A DNA stretch of 64,000 bases from a candidate division CSSED10-310 bacterium. Its GTDB lineage: Bacteria; CSSED10-310; JAFGJC01. The notes beneath the pieces were generated by a model, which worked only from the letters and a program-made list of their open reading frames with translations, made no database searches and was not told the origin of the DNA. The translations under genes and the position numbers were made by a program. This document shows, piece by piece, positions 1-8,386 of this stretch. Numbering within the stretch: the first letter of the stretch is position 1; each line of letters begins with the position of its first letter. The stretch spans positions 1 through 64,000 of the forward strand of contig JAFGLW010000013.1 in assembly GCA_016927905.1 (NCBI GenBank). Reading direction: 5' to 3'.

Positions 1-2
1 AT

Positions 3-365
3 GGTTCCGGCCCCGGTGTGGGCGCCGGTGCGGGCGGAGCGGGCGCGGGCGTCGGTGTTGCCGGTGCGGGCGGTCCCGGAGGACCGGCCGCCGCCATCGA
101 ATCTAAACCAGGTATCGGGAAGGGAATCGGCACCGGACTGGGACCCGGGAAAGGTCCCGGTATGGGCCGGGGACCGGGTCCGGGAACCGGAGCGGGTCTG
201 GGGACCGGTAAAGGACCGGGAACGGGCACAGGCGCGGGAACCGGCGTGGGTCTGGGTCCTGGATTGGGACCGGGTAAAGGCGGTCAGCCCGGACTGGGCG
301 GCAGGGGATTGGGGACCGGTGCCGGTGTGGAAACCGGCCGGGGTCTGGCCGGCGGGACCGGCCGG
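3..365 (+). repeat. Gly-Xaa low-complexity coding repeat
   Basis: Degenerate tandem units built on GGN-GGN codons (for example 'ggaccgggaac' and 'ggtcccggtatg') encode the Gly-rich N-terminal part of the HEAT-repeat protein. Such DNA is prone to slippage and to misassembly, and alternative frames through it are also open. Confidence 0.75.
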
Positions 366-1958
366 AAATCACAACCGGAGCTCATGCTGCTGAATGAGAT
401 CGTTGCCAGGGTGAGCGGCGGGGAAAGCCTGCAGACATTTTCGTCCGAAGAGATCGGATCCCTGTTCAAAAGGATTTTGAGCGGGGAGATTGATAAAGAT
501 GTGCAGTTGAAAAAAACACTCGCGGAACTCATCATCAGCCTGGACCCCGAATTCATGGAAAAAGCCATTGTCGAATACCCGGAAATCAGGGAGCGGCTTT
601 CCTGGGTCGTGATCCGGAGGATTATCGATCGGGTGATCATCAAGCTCAAATCGGACAAACTGGCGGTCCGGATGGGGGCTCTGGAGATCCTGGGCCAGGT
701 CGGTCAGCTTGCAGTGGTGCGCTCAAAGAACTCCAGCACCCGCCAGATCATCGGGGTGTTGGTGGACAAGCTGCTGAAGGAGGAGATCGACGAGGACATG
801 GTATTCAGGATTTCCGATGTCCTGTCGTCAATGATCTGCACGTTGATCGAGTATAACAACCTGATCCTGGTTCAATCCACGCTCCAGACATTCCGCACGG
901 CGCATGAAGATCTCGAAAAGGCGGAGTTTTCCGAGCGGAGCGAACTGCTCCGTGCCGCCCTGGAGCGGCTGTTCGACAGGATATCGAAAACCCGGACTGT
1001 AGAATTTCTGGTGCGCCAGATGCAGGACTCCAAAAGAGCGGTTGCGGAGCGGGCCATCGAGATCATCAATATGGTGCAGACGGAGGAGGTTGTCCTGCAG
1101 CTTCTCAAGGTGTTCGAGACCGCCAGCCGGAAGAACCGCAGCAGGACCTTCAACATGCTGGTGAAAATGCCGGAAATTTCCTCCAAGACTCTGATCTGGG
1201 TTCTGGACATGCTGTACGACACCGAAATGTTTCCCCGCCAGGAAGTGAACCGGTCCATTCTCATGGATGAAGCCTGGTATCGGGCCAGAAACGCGCTCGG
1301 CGTTCTGGCTCATACCTGGCATGAGGAAGCGGCCCGTGTCTTTTACGCGGTGTCCCGGGATCCCGATCCCAGGATCCGCAAGGAAGTGGTCAATGTTCTG
1401 CTTCACAACGGCCGCGATACGGTCGGTGTCATCGCCCGCGGGATGATCCACGACAAGGACAACGAAGTCAGGAGTTACGCCATGCTCGCCCTGCGGTCTC
1501 CGGAAGGAACCGATTCGGTCCGGGACCTGATACAGATTTTCATCGAGGAACCGGCCCTGCGGGAATCCGTCATCGAAACGCTGGCCAGTATCGGTTCGGA
1601 GAGAGCCGAGGAGTTTGTTCTGGATTCACTTTATCTGGAGAATCTCCAGTTCAAGCGGATTTTTTTCAAGGATTTTGCGTTGTACCGCTCGGTTATCCGG
1701 GCGGTGGCAAGATTCGGAACGGAAAAGGAAGTGAAAGCGCTGGAGCGTATACGGAGTCGGTTCCGCAATCCACTCGGCTACGTGTACTTTCATCCGTTTT
1801 TCTGGGTTTTCAAAGCTCCCAAAGTGCTGACTGCAATCAACGAATCCATTCTGAGTATTGAGCAGAGGATGAAGGATACCGGGGGTAGGTTCATCAAAAC
1901 GGAGATCCCGGTGGGGGTTTCTTCGGATCCATTTGCACAGGGGGAGTTGCAGGATTAG
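3..1958 (+). CDS. Gly-rich / HEAT-repeat protein (5' truncated)
   Basis: The reading frame is open to the left window edge, so the true start lies outside; 651 residues are visible. Residues 1 to about 120 are low-complexity Gly-Xaa repeats (GPG, GTG, GKG, GLG) with Pro, Lys and Thr. The rest is a helical array with HEAT-like pairs: 'DPDPRIRKEVVNVLL' and 'DKDNEVRSYAMLAL' are the clearest. HEAT arrays are protein-binding scaffolds; no catalytic motif is seen. The stop codon overlaps the stop of the convergent efflux gene (TTAG, 1955-1958). The role is unknown. I am sure it is coding and fairly sure of the HEAT assignment. Confidence 0.8.
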   Translation, partial: GSGPGVGAGAGGAGAGVGVAGAGGPGGPAAAIESKPGIGKGIGTGLGPGKGPGMGRGPGPGTGAGLGTGKGPGTGTGAGTGVGLGPGLGPGKGGQPGLGGRGLGTGAGVETGRGLAGGTGRKSQPELMLLNEIVARVSGGESLQTFSSEEIGSLFKRILSGEIDKDVQLKKTLAELIISLDPEFMEKAIVEYPEIRERLSWVVIRRIIDRVIIKLKSDKLAVRMGALEILGQVGQLAVVRSKNSSTRQIIGVLVDKLLKEEIDEDMVFRISDVLSSMICTLIEYNNLILVQSTLQTFRTAHEDLEKAEFSERSELLRAALERLFDRISKTRTVEFLVRQMQDSKRAVAERAIEIINMVQTEEVVLQLLKVFETASRKNRSRTFNMLVKMPEISSKTLIWVLDMLYDTEMFPRQEVNRSILMDEAWYRARNALGVLAHTWHEEAARVFYAVSRDPDPRIRKEVVNVLLHNGRDTVGVIARGMIHDKDNEVRSYAMLALRSPEGTDSVRDLIQIFIEEPALRESVIETLASIGSERAEEFVLDSLYLENLQFKRIFFKDFALYRSVIRAVARFGTEKEVKALERIRSRFRNPLGYVYFHPFFWVFKAPKVLTAINESILSIEQRMKDTGGRFIKTEIPVGVSSDPFAQGELQD

Positions 1959-3067
1959 CCGGTCCCGTCATTGTTTTCAATGATCACATCCATGCCGTTC
2001 TGCAGCCCGCCGAAACGGTCTGTGACCACCACATCGGATTCGGTCAGTCCGTTGTAAACGAGCACGAAACCGTTCAGGTAAGCGCCTTCCGTGACGGGTG
2101 TTAAATGGGCTTTCCCATCCCGGATGATCCAGACTATCGACCGTCCCTCATCGCGGATGACAGCGGCACGGGGAACCGCGAGTTGATCGTGGAGAACGGG
2201 CAATGTGAATTCAAGGGTGCAGAACAGGCCGGCCTGCAGTTTCAAATCCGTATTTTCGACGGCGACCTTCACCAGGAAGGTGCGGGATGCCGGATTGATT
2301 TTTGGATTGACGGCGATGACGATTCCTTCATAGGTATCCCGGTAAGTGTTGACGTTCAACCGGACGGTGCTTCCGGTCAGGATCTGTCCGGCATATCGTT
2401 CCGGCACTTCCACTTCTGCATTGAGAACGGTCAGATCCATGATTTCGACCACGGGATCGCCCACCCCGACGAATTCCCCCAGCTCCATGAACCTGGCGGT
2501 GATGACACCGTCATAGGGTGCGGTGATGCGGCAGTCGGCCAGCATCTGCCGGGTGGTATCCCGGGCTGCCCGGGCCTGTTTCACTGCCGCTTCGGCCTGT
2601 TCGGTGCCGGTCCGGGCCTGGTCGCGCATCTGTTCCGTGGCGAATCCTTCTGCAAACAGGTTCTCCATACGCCGCAACTCGCGTTCACGGTCTTTCAACA
2701 TGACTCGGGCCTGATCCAGATTCGCTTCAGCCTGCTGGAGGGCGAGCTGGTAGTCCACCGGTCGGATTTCGAACAGGAGAGATCCTTTGAAAACGGAGGT
2801 TCCGATATCCACCGGCAGTTGTGAGATCTCGCCGCCCACCAGGGCTTTCAGGCTGGCATGTCGATGAGGCCGGAGTGATCCCGTGCTTTGAATCATCGGT
2901 TCGAAATCCCGGATTTCAACCGGTGCCACCTTGACTTTCAGGATCTGTTGATCCGGGGAATCAGCGGCAGGTTCCCGGGATTCGGATTCCCGGCATCCGG
3001 GGAGAATCAGCAGCCATGCGGTCAGGATATAGACCGGGATTGTCCAGACGGGTTTGGTTTGTTTCAT
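1955..3067 (-). CDS. RND efflux periplasmic adaptor (membrane fusion protein)
   Basis: A 370-residue HlyD/AcrA-family adaptor that would bridge the inner-membrane pump and the outer-membrane channel. The chosen ATG gives a lipoprotein signal (MKQTKPVW, hydrophobic stretch, then LPGC lipobox) and has a GGAG site upstream. After it come a barrel-sandwich half ('ALVGGEISQLPVDIGTSV'), a coiled-coil hairpin (about 95-160), the second half ('ITAPYDGVITAR') and beta-barrel/membrane-proximal domains. The start overlaps the stop of the pump gene (ATGA, 3064-3067), so translation is probably coupled. It is the last gene of tetR-tolC-pump-adaptor, the reverse of the usual adaptor-first order. Substrate not predictable. 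Confidence 0.93.
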   Translation of the reverse strand: MKQTKPVWTIPVYILTAWLLILPGCRESESREPAADSPDQQILKVKVAPVEIRDFEPMIQSTGSLRPHRHASLKALVGGEISQLPVDIGTSVFKGSLLFEIRPVDYQLALQQAEANLDQARVMLKDRERELRRMENLFAEGFATEQMRDQARTGTEQAEAAVKQARAARDTTRQMLADCRITAPYDGVITARFMELGEFVGVGDPVVEIMDLTVLNAEVEVPERYAGQILTGSTVRLNVNTYRDTYEGIVIAVNPKINPASRTFLVKVAVENTDLKLQAGLFCTLEFTLPVLHDQLAVPRAAVIRDEGRSIVWIIRDGKAHLTPVTEGAYLNGFVLVYNGLTESDVVVTDRFGGLQNGMDVIIENNDGTG

Positions 3068-6000
3068 TGCGCATCTCCTGATGATGCCGTTGTTCCGGTC
3101 GGTTCCGGTCCGGACCGCCGAAGTTTCCTGAATTGTCTTTCGGACCATCGGGTGAGATCGTCCAGAAGAAGGTATATGACCGGAATGACGATGAGTGTCA
3201 GAAGGGTGGACGTGGTCAGGCCGCCGATGACGGAAACGGCCATGGGTGCGCGCATTTCACCCCCTTCGCTCAGGGCGAGTGCAACCGGAACAACGCCGAT
3301 GACCGTCGAGAATGCCGTCATGAGAATGGGGCGCAGGCGAAGCTGACCGGCTTCCAGGATGGCACTCATGCTGTCCATGCCCCTTCCCCTGGCCTGGTTG
3401 GCAAAATCGACCAGCAGAATTCCGTTCTTGGTGACCAGGCCCATCAGCATGATGATGCCGATGAACGAGAAAATGTTGAGGGTCATTCCGGATAATAGCA
3501 ATGCTCCGAAAACGCCGATCATTGTGAACGGCAGAGCCGTCATGATGGTGAACGGGTGAATGAACGACTCGAACTGGATGGCCAGAACCATATAAATGAC
3601 CAGTATGGCTATGAACAGAGCTTCCAGAAGATACTGAAACGATTCCACGAATATCTGGCTCATACCGCTGACTTCCGCATTCCACGCTCCATCCGCGGGA
3701 AGATGTTTCCGTACGGCCGCCTCCACGATCTTCAAACCCTCGCCGGCGCTGATGTTGTGAAGATTGGCGAACAGAGATACTGAAAACCGTCTATTGTAGC
3801 GGTTGATTACATTCGGACCCTGGCCGACTTCATAGGTGAGAATGTTGGGAGCCTTGATCAGTTCTCCCCTCAGGTTTCGGACTGAAAGCAGATTCAGATC
3901 GGCGGGTGTTTTCCGGTACTGGGGCAGGGCTCGAACCCGGATATCATACCGATACCCGCCTTCCTTGAACTTGGCCACATCCATGCCGCCGAACATCGCA
4001 TAGATTTCCGTTGAAATACTTTGAACATCCACACCCAGGTCGTCCGCCAGGTGCCGGTTGATTTTCACCTTGACATCCGGTTTGGTGAGTCTGAGATCGG
4101 TGTCGACATCCACCAGCTCGGGATGCTGCTCCAGTTCCCGGATCACCTTCCGGCTGATATCCTGCAGCTGTTCGACACCGGGGCCCTGAATAACATACTG
4201 CACATCGGCACTTCTGCCCCCGCCCATCTCGTCCACCGGTCCGACTGAATAGATGATGCCCCGGCTCTCCGAAAGCACTTCGCGGACTTCCCCCATGATT
4301 TCTCGCTGGGTCCTGGACCGTTGGTTTTTCGGCACGAGATTGATGGTGGTTGACGCTTTGTTGACCTGTCCGCCTGCGGCGGAACCGATGGTGGTGAAGA
4401 TGTCCTGTATGCCCGGAATGTCCCGGAACATCCGTTCAAAATCCAGGATCCGTTCGTTGGTTTCACTCAGGGACGTTCCCGTCGGCAGTTCGAACTGGAC
4501 CGCGAACCGGCTCTCGTCGGCCTGGGTCATGAATTCCGAGCCGATGATCGGGACCAGCATCAGACCCACGACGAATGCGCAAACGGCGATCAGAATCACC
4601 AGAAGCCGGTGATGAACCGCCCAGTGCAGTGTTCGGCGATAGATTTTTTCCAGAAAAATAAAGAGGTTTTCCAGCACACGGTACAAGCGGCTGTGAGTGT
4701 TCCCGACCACCAGCGTCCGCGAACACATGAACGGGGTCAGGGTCAGGGAGGCGAAGGTGGAGATGATGGTGGTCATGGCGACGGTCAGTCCGAACTGGTA
4801 GAAGAAGCGGCCGATGATGCCTTTCATGAAGGCCACGGGTATGAAAACGGCCGCGATGGAGGAAGTGGAAGCGATGACCGCCAGTGTCACCTCATGGGCA
4901 CCGATACCGGCAGCCGACATTCGTTTCTCGCCCCGTTCGATATGCCTGAAAATGTTCTCCAGAACAACCACCGTGTCATCGATGACCAGTCCGACCGAGA
5001 GTGACATGGCCAGCATGGTGATATTGTTCACCGTGAATCCCATGGCGTTCATGGCGATGAATCCGCCGATGAGCGATATGGGGATCGCGAGAAGGCTGAT
5101 CGATGTAATTCTCAGGTTTCTGAGAAAGAAGAAAATGATCAGGGCCGTCAGCAGAACCCCGAATCCGATGTCGGTCTGAACGCCTTTCATGGACTGCTCG
5201 ATGTATTTGGACGTGTCGAACGCGATATCGATCGAGAACTCCTCCGGAGCCGATTTCTGAAGCTCAACCATCTTGGATTTGATGGACCGGGCGACTTCTA
5301 CCGCGTTGGCGTCCGACTGCTTTCGGACGCCCATGCCGATGGAAGGCATGCCGTTGAACCGGGCGATGCTGCGCTGGTCTTCCGAGGCGTCATCGATCCG
5401 GGCGATGTCCTTCAGGTAAATGGGAGCACCGTTGGATTCGGACACCACCAGGTTGGTGAATTCCTCGACGGATTCGTATTCCCCTTCCACCTTGATTGTG
5501 TATTCCCGCTCGCCGGTCTCGATCCGCCCGCCGGGCAGCTCCACATGCTTGCTCTGGATGGCCCGCACCACATCCTGGGCGGTCAACTGTCTGGCTTGCA
5601 GTTTCAACGGGTCCAGCCACACCCTGATCTCCCGTTCCCGCAACCCGCTCAACTCGATGTTGCCGACTCCCAGCACTGACTGGAGCTGGACACGGATGAC
5701 CTTGTCGGCATATTCGGACAGGGCCCGGTAATCGCCGGTGCTGGATACGGAAATCCAGATGATGGGCATGGAAGCGATGTCGAATTTGTCGATCAAAGGC
5801 TCCTCGACATCCGTCGGCATGGTCGTTTTGGCCAGATTGACCTTGTCCCGGACCTCGTTTGCCGCAACATCGACATCCTTCTCCAGGTCGAACTCCGCCA
5901 TCACGAAGGAGAACCCCTCGTAACTCATGGATGTCAATGTCCGCAACCCGCTGACCGTGTTGATCTGCTCCTCGATGACGTCGGTCACATCCTGATCGAT

Positions 6001-6174
6001 AACCTCCGGGCTGGCACCAACTAGCACGGTCTGAACCGTTATGAATGGAAATTCGATGTCCGGCATGAGGTCCATGCCCATCCGGTAAAAGGCCATGGCT
6101 CCGAAGATCAGTATTGCGGCCATGAGAATCAGAGTGGTGACCGGGCGCTTGATGGAAATATCGGATATCCACAT
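3064..6174 (-). CDS. RND efflux pump, HAE1/AcrB family
   Basis: A 1036-residue proton-driven inner-membrane transporter of full family length. TM1 is near residues 12-31, followed by the porter domain ('VDVAANEVRDKVNLA'). The TM4 motif 'VGLVIDDTVVVLENI' carries the paired Asp residues that relay protons in AcrB. The second half repeats the fold and ends with TM helices ('MTLNIFSFIGIIMLMGLV'). It starts 11 nt after the tolC-like stop and overlaps the adaptor gene by 4 nt. HAE1 members export drugs, bile acids or hydrophobic compounds; the actual substrate here is unknown. Confidence 0.96.
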   Translation of the reverse strand: MWISDISIKRPVTTLILMAAILIFGAMAFYRMGMDLMPDIEFPFITVQTVLVGASPEVIDQDVTDVIEEQINTVSGLRTLTSMSYEGFSFVMAEFDLEKDVDVAANEVRDKVNLAKTTMPTDVEEPLIDKFDIASMPIIWISVSSTGDYRALSEYADKVIRVQLQSVLGVGNIELSGLREREIRVWLDPLKLQARQLTAQDVVRAIQSKHVELPGGRIETGEREYTIKVEGEYESVEEFTNLVVSESNGAPIYLKDIARIDDASEDQRSIARFNGMPSIGMGVRKQSDANAVEVARSIKSKMVELQKSAPEEFSIDIAFDTSKYIEQSMKGVQTDIGFGVLLTALIIFFFLRNLRITSISLLAIPISLIGGFIAMNAMGFTVNNITMLAMSLSVGLVIDDTVVVLENIFRHIERGEKRMSAAGIGAHEVTLAVIASTSSIAAVFIPVAFMKGIIGRFFYQFGLTVAMTTIISTFASLTLTPFMCSRTLVVGNTHSRLYRVLENLFIFLEKIYRRTLHWAVHHRLLVILIAVCAFVVGLMLVPIIGSEFMTQADESRFAVQFELPTGTSLSETNERILDFERMFRDIPGIQDIFTTIGSAAGGQVNKASTTINLVPKNQRSRTQREIMGEVREVLSESRGIIYSVGPVDEMGGGRSADVQYVIQGPGVEQLQDISRKVIRELEQHPELVDVDTDLRLTKPDVKVKINRHLADDLGVDVQSISTEIYAMFGGMDVAKFKEGGYRYDIRVRALPQYRKTPADLNLLSVRNLRGELIKAPNILTYEVGQGPNVINRYNRRFSVSLFANLHNISAGEGLKIVEAAVRKHLPADGAWNAEVSGMSQIFVESFQYLLEALFIAILVIYMVLAIQFESFIHPFTIMTALPFTMIGVFGALLLSGMTLNIFSFIGIIMLMGLVTKNGILLVDFANQARGRGMDSMSAILEAGQLRLRPILMTAFSTVIGVVPVALALSEGGEMRAPMAVSVIGGLTTSTLLTLIVIPVIYLLLDDLTRWSERQFRKLRRSGPEPTGTTASSGDAQ

Positions 6175-6185
6175 GATGAGATCCC

Positions 6186-7589
6186 TCAGTTTTCCAGATC
6201 GAAACGAACGGTTTCGGGTTGATCGCTGCCGATTCTGGGCGCGAGCATTCCGGTCGCTTTCCGGATCTGCAGCCGGGCCATGGTATGATCGAACAGGCTT
6301 TTCCAGTACAGCAGCTTGGCCTGGTTCAGAGCGTTCCGGGCTTCCAGGACTGCCACCTGGTCCATGGTGCCTTCACGGTAGCCCACTTCCGCCAGCCGCA
6401 GGCCTTCATTCGCCTGAGTCACGGTCAACTTCTGGGTCTCGACGAATTCCGCCGCATCGGCCAGTGCACTCAGAGCGCTCCGGATTTCATACACCGCCTG
6501 TTCCCGCACATCCAGACTGCTGATCTTCTGCTGGCGGAGTCGCGCCTTTTCCTGAATCACCCTGCCGTTTCGGTTCAAAGTGAACACATCCAGCTTGAGC
6601 GACAATCCCGCCCGCCAACCGTCCGTCCATTCATCCAGTGTCGGATCGTACGTATCGGGCCGCGTCAACGAGTAGTTGAAGAAGGCATCCAGATTCGGCC
6701 AGTAGCTTCCCTGAGCCACGTTCAGGGATTCCTGCTGGAGTTTGACCGTGAGTTCGGCACCGGCCAGGTCCGGGCGGTTGGCGAGCGCCTGCTCGATCGC
6801 CTCATCCGCACCGATCGAAAATTCCCGGAATACCAGATCATCGGTCAGTTGGATATCGCTGTCCTGTGATACTCCGATTGTTTTCAGAAGCATATGCTTG
6901 GCAAGATGGAAGGATTGGCGCGTCTGCAACAGAACGGCTTCGGCGTTCGATACCTCCACCTCGGCCCTCAAAACATTGAACTCGGAAGCGATCCCATACC
7001 GTTTCTTGGCCTTTACATCCCTCAGATGCTCACGCGTCAAAACCAAATACTCTTCCTGAACCCCCATCTGTTTCTCAAGCAGAACGACGCCGAAATAAGA
7101 GCGGATCGCCGTATCGATGACCCTCTCCACAACAAGCCGAACATTTTCGTCCGACAGCGCCCGGTAGAGTTTGGCTGCGCGGATTCCCGCACTCAGCGCG
7201 CCGCCGTGCCATACGGGCTGGTAGACGTTCAGGGATGCCGAATAGTTGTCCAGGCTGCCCAGTTCAACGACTTCGCCGTCAGTCTCCCGGGTTGGAACCT
7301 CGTTCAAACGGGTATACAAACCCTCCAGATTGACGACGGGAAGCACATAACCGTATGCTTCCACGATCTGACCACGGGATACGGTTTTTTCCTCCAGAAT
7401 GGTCTGGATCGACCGGTTATGATTCAATGCCAGGCGGATCGTATCATCCAGATTCAATCCCCCGCCGATCATGGTCTGCCGCTGATCCACCACCGGCTCC
7501 GTCGATCGATCCGAATCGGCGCTCCGAATCGGCGACAGGAAAATTTCCATCGAAAGCACGATCAGAATACCAATGTGAATCGGTTTCAT
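6186..7589 (-). CDS. TolC-family outer-membrane efflux protein
   Basis: 467 residues. The ATG at 7589 overlaps the regulator stop (ATGA) and gives a signal peptide (MKPIHIGILIVLSMEIFLS). The body has the duplicated OEP pattern: 'GGGLNLDDTIRLALNHNRSI' opens the first half, and a long helical second half includes 'ANRPDLAGAELTVKLQQESL' and 'EVGYREGTMDQVAVLEARNAL'. It would form the trimeric outer-membrane and periplasmic duct used by the pump encoded next in the operon. A longer in-frame reading upstream lies inside tetR and is not needed. Confidence 0.93.
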   Translation of the reverse strand: MKPIHIGILIVLSMEIFLSPIRSADSDRSTEPVVDQRQTMIGGGLNLDDTIRLALNHNRSIQTILEEKTVSRGQIVEAYGYVLPVVNLEGLYTRLNEVPTRETDGEVVELGSLDNYSASLNVYQPVWHGGALSAGIRAAKLYRALSDENVRLVVERVIDTAIRSYFGVVLLEKQMGVQEEYLVLTREHLRDVKAKKRYGIASEFNVLRAEVEVSNAEAVLLQTRQSFHLAKHMLLKTIGVSQDSDIQLTDDLVFREFSIGADEAIEQALANRPDLAGAELTVKLQQESLNVAQGSYWPNLDAFFNYSLTRPDTYDPTLDEWTDGWRAGLSLKLDVFTLNRNGRVIQEKARLRQQKISSLDVREQAVYEIRSALSALADAAEFVETQKLTVTQANEGLRLAEVGYREGTMDQVAVLEARNALNQAKLLYWKSLFDHTMARLQIRKATGMLAPRIGSDQPETVRFDLEN

Positions 7590-8206
7590 CCGGCTTGTCC
7601 TTCCGTTGAAATCCCGTGCATCAGAAATCGCGTCAGCAGCTGCGCGTCTTCCTCCGGGGGCTGGGAGCTGTCGACCAGCAGGCGGTGGCTGATCAGTGCC
7701 ATGCACATCTCGGCAATCAACGCCGCCGCTTTGGTCGCATCCATCCTTCGAAACAAGCCGGATTCAACACCTTCCGAGTAAAGACCGTCCAGAGCTTTCA
7801 AAAAGTTGCTGTACCCTCTGTGTTCTTCCACCGGATAGCTGCCGTGCATCTTTTGACGCTCATACAGCAGAATACGGAACAGATCCCGGTTTGCTTCGAA
7901 AAACATGATCATCCGGTGAATCATGTAGGTGATCTTTCGATCGGCCGGACTGTCACTTTCGAACACCTTTCCCAGACTTGATTTCAAATCGGTGAGGCTG
8001 GATTCGATGGCGGAATGCACCAGGAGCTCCTTGCTGTCAAAATATATGTATAATGCCCCCTTCGAAATTCCCGCTTCCTGAGCCACCGCTTCCATAGTCA
8101 GACCGTGCACTCCGGACTGTGTAATGACCCGGATCGCCGCTTTCAGGATCCCTTCCTGCTTGATGGCATCCCATTTCTTTTTCTGAGTCTGTTCCTGACC
8201 GGCCAT
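7586..8206 (-). CDS. TetR/AcrR-family transcriptional regulator
   Basis: 206 residues from the ATG at 8206, which has a GGGGTGG site. The N-terminal helix-turn-helix is clear ('GVHGLTMEAVAQEAGISKG' followed by 'ALYIYFDSKELLV'). The C-terminal half is the helical ligand and dimer domain ('MIHRMIMFFEANRDLFRIL'). It is the first gene of the efflux operon, so it probably represses its own operon and is released by a pump substrate. Forty-six further in-frame residues upstream lack a ribosome site and extend into the promoter, so they were excluded. Confidence 0.93.
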   Translation of the reverse strand: MAGQEQTQKKKWDAIKQEGILKAAIRVITQSGVHGLTMEAVAQEAGISKGALYIYFDSKELLVHSAIESSLTDLKSSLGKVFESDSPADRKITYMIHRMIMFFEANRDLFRILLYERQKMHGSYPVEEHRGYSNFLKALDGLYSEGVESGLFRRMDATKAAALIAEMCMALISHRLLVDSSQPPEEDAQLLTRFLMHGISTEGQAG

Positions 8207-8221
8207 ATCCACCCCTGAATC

Positions 8222-8242
8222 CCGGTTCAACTGAGAAACCGG
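8222..8242. promoter_or_regulatory. inverted repeat, candidate TetR operator
   Basis: CCGGTT and AACCGG arms are separated by 9 nt and lie just downstream of the -10, at the predicted transcription start. The position suits autorepression. CCGG-containing palindromes are common in this DNA, so the repeat alone is weak evidence. Confidence 0.3.
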
Positions 8243-8248
8243 TTGGTC

Positions 8249-8277
8249 ACCATAATGACTGTCTCGGTAAATGTCAA
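8249..8277 (-). promoter_or_regulatory. sigma70-type promoter of the tetR-efflux operon
   Basis: On the minus strand: TTGACA (8272-8277), a 17-nt spacer and TATGGT (8249-8254). The predicted transcript starts near 8242, about 36 nt before the tetR ATG. Confidence 0.7.
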
Positions 8278-8386
8278 GCCCTGATCCGGGTCTGCGGATC
8301 AGCGCCGGATATCCGGGAATCGACCGGATTTGAACGGGATCCACATCTGTTGCGATTCAACGGGATATGATGTTCAATAGCGTCAG

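Noticed and set aside
1-393. 130-residue open frame starting at base 1
   Set aside because: Alternate frame through the Gly-rich repeat; the frame at 3 continues into a 500-residue HEAT domain with normal codon use.
2893-2912. tRNA-like T-loop sequence GGTTCGAAATCC
   Set aside because: Lies inside the efflux adaptor gene and no acceptor, D or anticodon stem can be formed around it.
5390-6172. 260-residue open frame inside the RND pump gene, same strand
   Set aside because: Out-of-frame shadow rich in His, Arg and Gly; the pump frame carries the family motifs.
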